DNA of 64,000 nucleotides. Source: CAVUAA01 sp963739345. GTDB taxonomy: Bacteria > Chlamydiota > Chlamydiia > Chlamydiales > JAFEGQ01. The stretch spans positions 434,001 to 498,000 of the forward strand of contig CAVUAA010000001.1 of NCBI GenBank assembly GCA_963739345.1, given 5' to 3'. Under the pieces are notes generated by a model that made no database searches, was not told the origin of the DNA, and saw only the letters and a program-made list of their open reading frames with translations. Position 1 is the stretch's first letter. Each line of letters opens with the position of its first letter. Positions 25,237-34,986 of the stretch are shown here, one piece after another. A program made the translations under genes and the position numbers.

Positions 25237-26066
25237 GAAGTTGTAATCAGTTCGGCGAGCTGGAGGAGGAGGGTGGGGTCGCCAGGGAGAGCTTCGATGG
25301 CGTCGAAGGCGGTCTCAGCGAGATAGTCGGCGGTCTGTTGGGCTTGCTGAGGGCCGAGGAGGGAGACGTAAGTGGTGCGGCCGTCGTCTTCGGTGTGGAG
25401 GTCTGTGGTGATCTGGTAGGAGAGGCCGAGCGCTTCGCCGATGGTTTGGAGAATCATCATGTTCTCGTCGTCAGCAACGCCCAGGACGCCGCCGAATTCG
25501 AGGCTGGCGGTGATGAGAGCGCCAGTTTTTAAGGCGTGGACGGTTTGGAGGGTGTCGAGCTCAATCTGCTCGCCGGTGGTGTAGAGGTCGAGCACTTGGC
25601 CGCCGATCATGCCGTGGCCGCCGGCGCGGGAGGCGAGGATTTCGACGAGGGTGAGTCGTTGCTGGGCCGAGAGGTGGGGGGCGGCGACGACGGTTTCAAA
25701 GGCGTAGGTGAGGAGGTGCGTACCGGTGAGGATGGCCTGCCCCTCAGGGACGACGGTGTGGAGGGAGGCTTTTCCACGGCGGGTGTCGAGGTTATCCATG
25801 GAGGGGAGGTCGCTGTGAATGTGGGAGTAGGTGTGCACCATCTCAAGAGCGCAGGCGGGGATGAGGGCGATGTCGGAGTCGCAGCCGAGCATCTCGGCGG
25901 TGGCGACGGCTAGGATGGGGCGGAGCCGCTTGCCGTCGGCGAGGAGGGAGTAGCGGGCTGACTCGAAGAGCTGGGCGTAGGGGAGGTTGCGGAGGGGGAC
26001 GAGGTCATTGAGGCACTCCTCAACGCGCGCTCCAACTTCAGTGAGATAGGCCTGCAGCGGCTTCAC
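25233..26066 (-). CDS. ispA: Polyprenyl diphosphate synthase homolog with degenerate Asp-rich motifs
   Basis: Related to farnesyl/geranylgeranyl diphosphate synthases: DGKRLRPILAVATAEMLG, ALEMVHTYSHIH, GGHGMIGGQVLDL and TYVSLLG are family segments. The first DDxxD is altered (HSDLPSMDN instead of HDDLPSMDN). The second region, normally QIxDDILD, reads QITTDLHTEDD and is shortened by roughly 15 residues. GTG 26066 is chosen because AGGAG precedes it; the TTG at 26084 is less likely. It overlaps ugd by 29 bases. Loss of metal-binding Asp residues raises the question of whether it still makes prenyl diphosphates. Confidence 0.82.
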   Translation of the reverse strand: MKPLQAYLTEVGARVEECLNDLVPLRNLPYAQLFESARYSLLADGKRLRPILAVATAEMLGCDSDIALIPACALEMVHTYSHIHSDLPSMDNLDTRRGKASLHTVVPEGQAILTGTHLLTYAFETVVAAPHLSAQQRLTLVEILASRAGGHGMIGGQVLDLYTTGEQIELDTLQTVHALKTGALITASLEFGGVLGVADDENMMILQTIGEALGLSYQITTDLHTEDDGRTTYVSLLGPQQAQQTADYLAETAFDAIEALPGDPTLLLQLAELITTS

Positions 26067-27402
26067 GGGTCTCCTCCTCGGCAACAGTCACCGTAACGGC
26101 GTCAGCCGGCTGTTGGCCAATGCCAATGTAGTCAAAGCCAGCCGCAGCAGCTACCTGCCGCTTATACTGGTTTCTCCCATCAAATAGCGCGTTGTCGCAC
26201 ATATTAGCTAGTGCGGCTGTTAGATCGAGGCGGCGGAATTGCTTCCATTCGGTCATAAGAACGAGGGCGTGGGCGCCAAGTGCACACTCTAACTCGTTGG
26301 CACACCAGGTGATAGAGGGGTTTTCGCCAAGGATGGCGCGTGCGTTATTGATGGCGGCGGGATCGTACAATCTAAGCGTGCAGCCGGCGGCGAGGAGATC
26401 TTCGATGAGGGTGAGGGAGGGGGCGGAGCGCATGTCGTCGGTCTCGGGCTTGAAGGAGAGGCCGAGGATGCCGATAGTTTTGCCCAAGAGATTGCCGAAG
26501 TGCTCTTTGATCTTACGGAAGAGGAGTCCTTTTTGCCTCTCGTTGATGGCGTGAGCGGCGTCGAGGAGGTTCATCTCACATCCGTGCTCTCGTCCCATGG
26601 CACGGAGGGCGTCGAGATCTTTGGGGAAGCAGGAGCCGCCAAAGCCGGCGCCAGCGTAGAGGAAGTGGTAGCCAATCCGGCTATCAGCGCCCATGCCGAG
26701 GCGGACGGTGTTGACGTCGGCGCCCGTCTTCTCACAGAGGTGGGCGATCTCATTCATGAAGGAGATGCGGGTGGCGAGCATGGCGTTGGAGGCGTATTTG
26801 GTCATCTCGGCAGACAAGGTGTCCATCTCGAGAATGCGGTCGTGATTAAAGGAGAAGGGGGCGTAGAGGTCGTGGAGGATCTTGGCCACCTCCGGCTTGT
26901 CGGCGCCGATGATCACCCGGTCGGGCTTGAGGAAGTCTTGGACGGCGTTTCCCTGTTTGAGGAACTCGGGGTTGACGGCGACGTCAACGTCGACGGTTTC
27001 TAGCCAGCTGGCGATCTGGCGGGTGGTGCCGACGGGGGCGGTCGACTTGTTGACGATGATGGCGTAGCCGGTGAGGTGGCTGGAGATAGAAACGGTGGCG
27101 CGGCGGAGGTAGTCAAGGTTAGCAGAGCCATCTTCATGGGAGGGTGTGGGGACGGCGAGGAAGATCACCTCGGCGCCGGGAATGGCCTCGCTGTGGTCGG
27201 TGGTGAAGGTGAGGCGGCCGGCGCTGAGGTTACGACGTACCTTCTCTTCTAGCCCCGCTTCAAAGATGGGAATTTTTCCCTCATTGAGCCCCGCGATCTT
27301 TTTCTCGTCGATGTCGAGGCAGGTGACGTGGTGTCCCACTTCTGCAAAGCAAGTACCGGTGACCAGTCCTACATAGCCTGTTCCAATGACCGCAATGCGC
27401 AT
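26038..27402 (-). CDS. ugd: UDP-glucose 6-dehydrogenase
   Basis: Oxidises UDP-glucose twice with NAD+ to UDP-glucuronate for surface polysaccharides. The 454-aa protein shows the N-terminal Rossmann motif GTGYVGLVTGTCFA, VNPEFLKQGNAV, the catalytic cysteine in GFGGSCFPKD, and the C-terminal GLSFKPETDDMRSAPS. Length is typical. It starts immediately after the tdh stop. I recall no such gene in Chlamydia trachomatis, which fits an environmental lineage. Confidence 0.95.
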   Translation of the reverse strand: MRIAVIGTGYVGLVTGTCFAEVGHHVTCLDIDEKKIAGLNEGKIPIFEAGLEEKVRRNLSAGRLTFTTDHSEAIPGAEVIFLAVPTPSHEDGSANLDYLRRATVSISSHLTGYAIIVNKSTAPVGTTRQIASWLETVDVDVAVNPEFLKQGNAVQDFLKPDRVIIGADKPEVAKILHDLYAPFSFNHDRILEMDTLSAEMTKYASNAMLATRISFMNEIAHLCEKTGADVNTVRLGMGADSRIGYHFLYAGAGFGGSCFPKDLDALRAMGREHGCEMNLLDAAHAINERQKGLLFRKIKEHFGNLLGKTIGILGLSFKPETDDMRSAPSLTLIEDLLAAGCTLRLYDPAAINNARAILGENPSITWCANELECALGAHALVLMTEWKQFRRLDLTAALANMCDNALFDGRNQYKRQVAAAAGFDYIGIGQQPADAVTVTVAEEETREAAAGLSH

Positions 27403-28406
27403 CTAATCTGCCACCTCGAGAATCACTTTTCCAGACTCTCCAGAGATCATCGCCTCGAACCCCTTTTCATAGTCCTCAAGAGGGAATCTATGGGTGATTA
27501 CAGGGCTGATGTCAAGACCCGCCTCCAAGAGATGAGTCATCTTGTACCACGTTCCAAAGATCTTTCGGCCGTAGATTCCTTGGAGGTTGAGCCCTTTGAA
27601 CATCATCCCGTGCCAGTTGATGCCGGCGCCATCGGGAAGAATCCCTAAGAGCACCACTTTTCCACCTGGCGTGGCTGAGTCGATAATGGTGTTGAGAGCG
27701 GCGGGCGAGCCCGACATCTCAAGAGATGCATGGAAGCCGTCACCAACATCGATCGACTCCCGCCCAACGTTGACGGTGTGGGTGGCGCCCATCTTCTTTG
27801 CAAGAGCGAGCCGTTTGTCATTGAGGTCGGTCACGACAATGCGTCGTGCACCCCCCATCTTGCAAATCGCAGCAGCCATACAACCGATGGGGCCAGCGCC
27901 GGTGATGAGCACGTCGTCGCCGATAAAGTCGGTCGAGAGGGCGGTGTAGGTGGCATTTCCGAGCGGGTCGCACAGCGCGCCAATCTCATCCGAAATCGAT
28001 TCGGGAAGGGGGAAGATGTTCTGTGCAGGTACGGAGACGTATTCGGCAAAACAGCCGTTGATGTTCCGGCCGAGCGCTTTAAGCTCGACGCAGAGGTGGG
28101 GATTGCCATCACGACAGGGGCGGCACTGACGGCAATATAGGTGTCCCTCAATCGATACCCGCTGTCCCACTTTAAACCGAGTGACGTGTGCGCCTACTTC
28201 GACGATCTCGCCCATGCACTCGTGCCCGGCGGTCACTCCAATCGGAAAGACTTTCTGCGCCCACGCATCCCATTTGTAGATGTGGGAGTCGGTGCCGCAG
28301 ATGGCCGCCTTCCTTACCTTGACGATCACATCGTGATCGCCGGCCACGGGCTCGGGCACCTCTTCAAGCCATAATCCTGGCGCTGCTTCTTTCTTTATGA
28401 GAGCTT

Positions 28407-28410
<4 letters not shown>
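27403..28410 (-). CDS. tdh: L-threonine 3-dehydrogenase
   Basis: Zinc- and NAD-dependent oxidation of threonine to 2-amino-3-oxobutyrate. The 335-aa medium-chain dehydrogenase has the catalytic zinc site (AAICGTDSHI, AGHECMGE), the structural zinc loop with four cysteines (YCRQCRPCRDGNPHLC) and a Rossmann GAGPIGCMAA. The ATG overlaps the kbl stop (ATGA): kbl and tdh form the classical threonine-to-glycine pathway operon. Confidence 0.95.
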
Positions 28411-29597
<1,187 letters not shown>

Positions 29598-29603
29598 GGA
29601 GTA

Positions 29604-29619
29604 ACCCTCCTGTGAGGGT
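29604..29619 (-). promoter_or_regulatory. Hairpin sequestering the kbl ribosome-binding site
   Basis: On the minus strand ACCCTC-ACAG-GAGGGT forms a 6-bp stem and 4-nt loop containing the GGAGGG Shine-Dalgarno, six bases before the kbl ATG. The hairpin is also preserved in the duplicated copy at 31939-31954. It could tune translation; whether it is regulated is unknown. Confidence 0.45.
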
Positions 29620-29754
29620 CAACATTAGACACTCAAATCGGTTTTGTTTGCAACCAGCGGCGCCCCTTATGATGTGCCAATTCCGCAAACAACTGTGAAT
29701 CAATTATTTGGTATACTTGTTTATTAATGCGGCCTGATTTGTTAAAATAAAGAT

Positions 29755-31638
29755 ATGGAAGAGTTGCCGCGTGTTACATCAGACAAGCTTTGGGAGCGGA
29801 ACTGGGCAGTTGAAACACGCCTCGACTTAGAGACCGGTCAGAGTATCAAGGCGGTGGGTCAGAAGGCGATCCAATGGGGGGAGAAGAAAGAGGGGTCTGT
29901 TCTCGATCATCAGTTTGAGCAGCTGAAAGCGATGTCTCCAAAGGAGAGGGGCCGGTACGTCGAGTTTCTGGGGTCGATCGGAGAGCTTCCGGAGGGGTTG
30001 CAGGATATTTCTGATCGGTTGGCGGAGGTGGAGAAGGCCGACCTCAAACAGAAGAGCGGACACATGTGGGATTGTATTGGCCGTAGCGACGGCATCTATC
30101 AGTTTCGCATGAAGCCAGAATATGAATCTGATGAGGCATTTCATTTAAAAACTAAAGAGATTACACCGGCTATTGAAGTATCAGCAGCTGGCGTCGTTTG
30201 GTTGTTCGACACCTCGAGAGCGGACAGCATGATTCTGAAGGCCGAAGAGCTCCTTAAAGTAGGCGGCTCAAAATCCATGCCCTTGCGTGAAGCTTACAAT
30301 ACGTTTGGCCTCAAGCTACTTCCTTTCAGCGGACTTTCTCAACGTAGTGCATTGCTGGGTCTGGTCTATGAGGATCTGGGTTATGGGGTTAGAGTAGATA
30401 AGGAGGGGACTGTTCTGCTGTTGCCCAACAGAGAGGTATTGGAGGAGCGCTGGGCAAAGCTGCAGGAGAAGAATTCAGAGCTTGCCGACCTTCACGTGCT
30501 TGGGGCAGCGGGCATTGCGACCGACGAGGCGTTTCTGGAAGGCCACGTGACACACAACATCTTGTTGTCTGACGGAAAGGAATTCATTCACGACCACATC
30601 ATCCACCTCGTAGCCGGGATTGAGCTACTTGCCTCTCTAGCCGCAAACGGTATCGATTATGAGACCTACAAGCACACTGTGGTTCAGGGGTTGTTTGGCG
30701 TCTACAAGAAGATACTGAGTGTAGATCATAGGCTAAAGGGGATGGATCCCAATTTTCTGTTAACCAGCAAGGAACTGGCGCTGCTCAAGCGGTCGATAGG
30801 GGCGGTTGTCGATGTGACGACCGCCCAGGCACGGCAATATAATTCATCTGTTATCCGTTCACATGTGCGTTGGATTCTAGAGGAGAAAGGGGACTTTTAT
30901 CAGGGGGCAGTGGCAGATTTTAGTGAAGAGTTCGTACGGCGCCTCTCCCTCGTGTGGGATAAACTCGACCTTGCGACAGCCCCACTCTATGGGTATCCCG
31001 AATTGGAAGAAGCAGTCGTCACCAAACTGCTGGGAGAGAACCCCGAACTTCTTGGAGTCTGCACTAAATACACCTTGTTTCTACGGCTTGGGAATAGTGT
31101 GATGAAATATCCCTCCACATTCGTGGAAGAAGAGGGGAAGGGGTGCCAGCTGGTGGTCGACGATGTTGATAGTGGCCTCTATTTCAGCAGGGATATAGGG
31201 ACCAAGAGACGAGTGACGACTGAGGATCTGCGCGCGCTCTTGGAACTGAGCAAGACGAACCGCAAGAATCTGCGCCAACTTGAAAAAGGGATTCCGAGGA
31301 GCCTTCGGAGGCGGGCTGAGGCCACTTCTCATCCTCCTATTGAGCCGACAGGTGGTAGGGAGGGAGACTTTGTGATTTGGAAGAGCAAGGCAGTCTACGG
31401 GGACAGCTTCTCACTTAGTCGCGTGAGTGTGAGGGAAGATGAGACGTTCGAGTTCCAGACCTATACTGTCACACCAGACCTTAGGAAGAATCAGCCTGGA
31501 TTTTTTCTATACGTCCACGGTCGTAGGCAGAACGAAGAAGAGGGGTTTGTGCCTGCGGAGTCCTATGAGGAGTTCTTAGCCAAGATGACTGGGGGGGAGC
31601 TTGATGGGCAGAAGCTAGGTAAAGAGATCCAGGCCTAG
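29755..31638 (+). CDS. Candidate effector with two SH2-like C-terminal modules, paralog 1
   Basis: A 627-aa soluble protein without signal peptide, of unrecognised family. The first ~130 residues are nearly identical to the paralog at 32090-33913; the rest diverges. A helical middle (220-400) follows. Residues ~409-500 read like an SH2 domain: LYGYPELEEAVVTKLL at the WYHGxLSR-EEAE position, then TLFLRLGNS at the FLVR position. A second module at ~534-620 (GDFVIWKSKAVYG, FSLSRV, YTVTPDL, FVPAESYEEFLAKM) also follows the SH2 strand/helix order but has Trp where the FLVR Arg should be. SH2 domains read phosphotyrosine in animals and some protists. The call is a visual pattern only. Confidence 0.55.
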   Translation: MEELPRVTSDKLWERNWAVETRLDLETGQSIKAVGQKAIQWGEKKEGSVLDHQFEQLKAMSPKERGRYVEFLGSIGELPEGLQDISDRLAEVEKADLKQKSGHMWDCIGRSDGIYQFRMKPEYESDEAFHLKTKEITPAIEVSAAGVVWLFDTSRADSMILKAEELLKVGGSKSMPLREAYNTFGLKLLPFSGLSQRSALLGLVYEDLGYGVRVDKEGTVLLLPNREVLEERWAKLQEKNSELADLHVLGAAGIATDEAFLEGHVTHNILLSDGKEFIHDHIIHLVAGIELLASLAANGIDYETYKHTVVQGLFGVYKKILSVDHRLKGMDPNFLLTSKELALLKRSIGAVVDVTTAQARQYNSSVIRSHVRWILEEKGDFYQGAVADFSEEFVRRLSLVWDKLDLATAPLYGYPELEEAVVTKLLGENPELLGVCTKYTLFLRLGNSVMKYPSTFVEEEGKGCQLVVDDVDSGLYFSRDIGTKRRVTTEDLRALLELSKTNRKNLRQLEKGIPRSLRRRAEATSHPPIEPTGGREGDFVIWKSKAVYGDSFSLSRVSVREDETFEFQTYTVTPDLRKNQPGFFLYVHGRRQNEEEGFVPAESYEEFLAKMTGGELDGQKLGKEIQA

Positions 31639-31701
31639 TCAGAGAGCTGGCTGTGGCTGTGTTGCAGAAATAGGATCCGGTCCGAATCCAAGCCCTTTCG
31701 T

Positions 31702-31862
31702 CTAGCTTCTTAGAGTCATCATTTCGTTCAGAACGAACATTTTTACCACGATTTTAACCGCCTGATTCTTAGATGTTCGCGCTCTGATAGTGGATCCGGT
31801 TAGCGCTTTTACACGGTGCATTGCCGTCTCAACAAGAGAGCGGCGGCGATAGCCGACCTCTT
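31702..31862 (-). mobile_element. IS5-family transposase C-terminal remnant
   Basis: The minus-strand frame encodes GYRRRSLVETAMHRVKALTG and ends VLNEMMTLRS, which is the C-terminus of IS5-type DDE transposases. An IS-end-like sequence GTGTTGCAGAAATAGG lies at 31660-31675. The rest of the IS is gone. It marks the junction of the tandem duplication. Confidence 0.75.
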
Positions 31863-32092
31863 CTTTGTAGAGCCCAGCATCGCGAACGCCGGCGATCTCT
31901 TTCTGTAGGTGCTGAAGGAAACGTTTGTCCATGGAGTAACCCTCCTGTGAGGGTCAACATTAGACACTCAAATCGGTTTTATTTGTAACCAGCGGCGCCC
32001 CTTATGATGTGCCAATTCCGCAAACAGCTGAAAATCAATAATTTGGTATATTTGTTTATTAAGTCTGTCTAATTTGTTAAAATAAAGATATG
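31855..32092 (-). pseudogene. Duplicated kbl 5' end and upstream region
   Basis: 31855-31932 encodes the first 25 residues of Kbl (MDKRFLQHLQKEIAGVRDAG), then fuses to the IS5 remnant. 31933-32092 repeats the kbl/paralog-1 intergenic region (29598-29757) with few changes. It therefore supplies paralog 2 with the same upstream sequence as paralog 1. Confidence 0.9.
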
Positions 32093-33913
32093 GAAGAGTT
32101 GTCGCGTGTTACATCAGGCGAGCGTTGGGAGCGGAGCTGGGCAGTTGAAACACGCCTCGACTTAGAGAGAGGTGAGAGCGTAGCGGTGGTCGGACATAAA
32201 GCGATCCAATGGGGGGAGAAGAAAGAGGGGTCTGTTCTCGATCATCAGTTTGAGCAGCTGAAAGCGATGTCTCCAAAGGAGAGGGGCCGGTACGTCGAGT
32301 TTCTGGGGTCGATCGGAGAGCTTCCGGAGGGGTTGCAGGATATTTCTGATCGGTTGATTGCGCTCGAGAAGGGCGAGATCGAAAGAAAAAGCGGGCACAT
32401 GTGGGAGTGTGTTGGCCGTCGCAACGGCATCTATCAGTTTCACATGAAGCCAGAATATGAATCTGATGAGGCTTATATTCGAAAGGCCCAAGAGATCGCG
32501 CCGGCGGTTGAGACTAATGGTAAGTACGCAAGGGAGATGTTCGACACTTCAGAGGTAGATGAGCCGTTGCGAGAGGCCTATCAGAAGTCCGGCCTTGCCT
32601 TGCTCTCAGAAGTTGGTTTTCGTCACAAAACGGCTGTGATGAGCCTGGTTTATGAGGAGCTGGGCTACGGAGCGGCAGCTGATGATTCGGGGACGCTCAT
32701 GTGGCTGCCTAACACTAAGGAATTGGAGGGGCGATGGGCGAAACTGCAGGAGAAGAACCCGAAGCTCGCCGACCTTAGGGTCCTAGCTGCAGCGGGCATC
32801 GCCACCGATGAAGCATTTGTGTTGGGCCATGTAACGCACAACGTCCTTCTGTCCGAGGATAAAGAATTTATCCACGACCACACCGTCCATATCGTTGCCC
32901 AGATTGAGCTGCTTGCTTCACTAGCAGGAAAGGGCATCAAGTTTGAGCAGTACAAGCACAGCATCGCTCAAGGGGTATTTAGCCTGTATAAGAAGATACT
33001 GAGTATGGAGCATAACCTGGAGGGATTGGATCTGAGCTTTCGACTGTCAGCTAAGGAACTGGCTATGATCAAGCGTTCGATGGGAGCAATTATCGATCTG
33101 TTTTCTTCTCAGACAAGAGTCGCTGATCCATCGATGTTTCGTGGGAGGGCGCGCAAGGTTTTGCAGAGTAGGCGCAGCGACTTTTATCGGACCGCATCGA
33201 GAGACTTTGGCGTCAAAAACATTCAACGCCTGCCCCTCCTTTGGACTAAGCTGGAGCTCGCTGTCGGTCCACTGTATGGGTATCCCAAGCTGGACCGAAC
33301 AGAAGTAATTAGTCTGTTGCAAGACGATCCCGAGCTGTTTGGCGCCCGCTCCGAGAAGACTTTGTTCGTAAGGAGGGGAAGCGGATTGCCCAAGGAGCTG
33401 CGGTACGAGCTCGTCAACGGTACTCGCCTAGTCGTCAATACTGGCGAGCACCGGTTCGAGCAAGAGTTAGAGAGTGAGGGGAGAGTAAGCCAGGCGGAGC
33501 TCAAGGAGCTCGCACTGCTAATCGGGAAGAACGAGGAGAAGGTGGCCAAGTTGGTGAGCAGTTTTCCTAAGCGGCTTCGGGAGGGAGCGGTGGCCACCAA
33601 CCAGGTGCCCCTTCGGCCCGATAATGCTAAGGTGGGCGATTTTGTCCTCTGGCGGTGGAAGTCGGTCTATGGAAATGGGTTTGCCTTGAGTGTAGTGAAA
33701 GAGAATAAAGGGAGGGAATTTTTCCAAAACTACGTCGTTCGTCCTGGCCTCAAGAAGAACGTTATAGGCTTTCATGTCGGGCGCTACAACGCTGAAGAGG
33801 GCGAATTCATTCCCGCAAGTAACTATGAACAGCTCTTACTGCAGCTGGAAAAGGGCGAGCTTGGCGGAGAAAAGCTGCGCCAGGAGATCCAGCTCAATCA
33901 CCTAGACAGCTGA
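32090..33913 (+). CDS. Candidate effector with two SH2-like C-terminal modules, paralog 2
   Basis: A 607-aa paralog of 29755-31638. The N-terminal ~130 residues are almost identical at DNA level, and the remainder is markedly diverged. The same layout is seen: helical middle, then LYGYPKLDRTEVISLL followed by TLFVRRGSG (residue ~423, at the FLVR position with Arg kept), then a second module beginning GDFVLWRWKSVYG (~516) and ending FIPASNYEQLLLQLE. No signal peptide. A tandem duplicate created together with the kbl 5' region. SH2-like assignment is speculative. Confidence 0.55.
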   Translation: MEELSRVTSGERWERSWAVETRLDLERGESVAVVGHKAIQWGEKKEGSVLDHQFEQLKAMSPKERGRYVEFLGSIGELPEGLQDISDRLIALEKGEIERKSGHMWECVGRRNGIYQFHMKPEYESDEAYIRKAQEIAPAVETNGKYAREMFDTSEVDEPLREAYQKSGLALLSEVGFRHKTAVMSLVYEELGYGAAADDSGTLMWLPNTKELEGRWAKLQEKNPKLADLRVLAAAGIATDEAFVLGHVTHNVLLSEDKEFIHDHTVHIVAQIELLASLAGKGIKFEQYKHSIAQGVFSLYKKILSMEHNLEGLDLSFRLSAKELAMIKRSMGAIIDLFSSQTRVADPSMFRGRARKVLQSRRSDFYRTASRDFGVKNIQRLPLLWTKLELAVGPLYGYPKLDRTEVISLLQDDPELFGARSEKTLFVRRGSGLPKELRYELVNGTRLVVNTGEHRFEQELESEGRVSQAELKELALLIGKNEEKVAKLVSSFPKRLREGAVATNQVPLRPDNAKVGDFVLWRWKSVYGNGFALSVVKENKGREFFQNYVVRPGLKKNVIGFHVGRYNAEEGEFIPASNYEQLLLQLEKGELGGEKLRQEIQLNHLDS

Positions 33914-34154
33914 CCGTTGCAAAGGGTGAGGTGGACGGACAGATATTGCCAAACACACTGAATTGCTTCCAGAGTCGACATTTCCAGATCGCATTGCTTA
34001 GCCAGTGAATTGAAGGGCGCTTCCCAATCTGGTGGGGGGGAGCGGTAGCTCGTTTGGAAGAAGATGAGTTCCCCGCTGGCGGAAAACATGCTCAATACTA
34101 GCGACGATCCGTTTGCGGTCTATTTTATCGCTTCGCACGAGGAGGACAAGGTGG
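33898..34154 (-). other. Scrambled intergenic segment with lolD 3'-end copy and possible gene remnants
   Basis: 33903-33935 resembles the 3' end of lolD (encoding LTLCNGQL on the minus strand). The joined minus frame up to ATG 34089 reads FFQTSYRSPPPDWEAPF and STLEAIQCVWQYLSV, which looks protein-like but matches nothing I know. On the plus strand, ATG 34064 opens a frame (SPLAENMLNTSDDPFAVYFI) that runs into MITE copy 2. These are probably remnants; coding status is unclear. Confidence 0.35.
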
Positions 34155-34329
34155 GGGCGTGTTACATAAATACCGATTGTACGCCTTGCACCGGCATTCG
34201 GCCCTGGATGCGTCGGCAGACGTGCGCCCCTACTCGCCCGCCCTGTATCACTCTTGGGCGACGCACGTCTACCTCCACCCCAGGACCAAAGCCCGGCACA
34301 ATGCGTAGATCGGATTTATGCAACCCTGC
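34155..34329. repeat. MITE family B, copy 2
   Basis: A ~175-bp copy of the palindromic element also found at 23156-23331 and 42979-43143. Its left end GGGCGTGTTACATAAATACC and right end TTTATGCAACCCTGC are more degenerate than in the other copies. It lies just after the lolD stop codon. Confidence 0.88.
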
Positions 34330-34341
34330 GAATTAGGGGGT

Positions 34342-34986
34342 TTATGCGGTGAGTTGGCCGTTGCAGAGGGTGAGGCGGCGGTCGCACCGCTCGGCGAGGC
34401 GTTCGTCGTGGGTGACGGTGAGGAGGGTCTTCCCCTCAGTGCGGACGACGTCGAGGAGGAGGGTGTGGATGAGGTCGGAGGTTTTGTGGTCGAGGTTGCC
34501 GGAGGGCTCGTCGGCCATGATGAGGTCAGGATCGTTGCAGAGGGCGCGGGCGATGGCGACCCGCTGCTTTTCGCCGCCTGAGAGGAGCTTGACGGGGAAG
34601 TCGGCGCGGTGGGAGAGGCCTACGCGGTCAAGGAGGTGGCGGGCGCGGGCTTCTTGCTTTTTGCGGCGGCCAATGCGGGCGGGCATGAGGACATTGTCGA
34701 CGGCTGTGTAGTCTTCGAGAAGAAAGAAGGATTGGAAGACGAAGCCAATGTTGGTGTTGCGGAGGCGGGGCGATCCTTTTTTGCCGCAGATAAGGAGGGA
34801 GCCGGAGGTGGGGTCTTCAAGGGTGCCAAGGATGTGGAGAAGGGTGGACTTCCCTTCGCCGGAGGCACCCATGATGGCGACGGTCTCGCCAGCTTCAATG
34901 GTGAGGTCGACGTTGCGGATGATTTCCACTTCGGTGGGGTGAAGGAAGGTCTTGGTGAGACTTTTTGCTTCGAGAATTGGCATCAT
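34342..34986 (-). CDS. lolD: ABC transporter ATP-binding protein, LolD type
   Basis: ATPase of a lipoprotein-release (LolCDE) or MacB-class exporter. The 214-aa protein has Walker A GASGEGKST, a Q-loop FVFQSFFLLEDYT, signature LSGGEKQRVAIARAL, Walker B LIMADEPSGNLD and switch histidine VTHDERL, all intact. Two consecutive ATGs (34986 and 34983) overlap the stop of the permease gene, so the two are translationally coupled. Confidence 0.9.
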   Translation of the reverse strand: MMPILEAKSLTKTFLHPTEVEIIRNVDLTIEAGETVAIMGASGEGKSTLLHILGTLEDPTSGSLLICGKKGSPRLRNTNIGFVFQSFFLLEDYTAVDNVLMPARIGRRKKQEARARHLLDRVGLSHRADFPVKLLSGGEKQRVAIARALCNDPDLIMADEPSGNLDHKTSDLIHTLLLDVVRTEGKTLLTVTHDERLAERCDRRLTLCNGQLTA

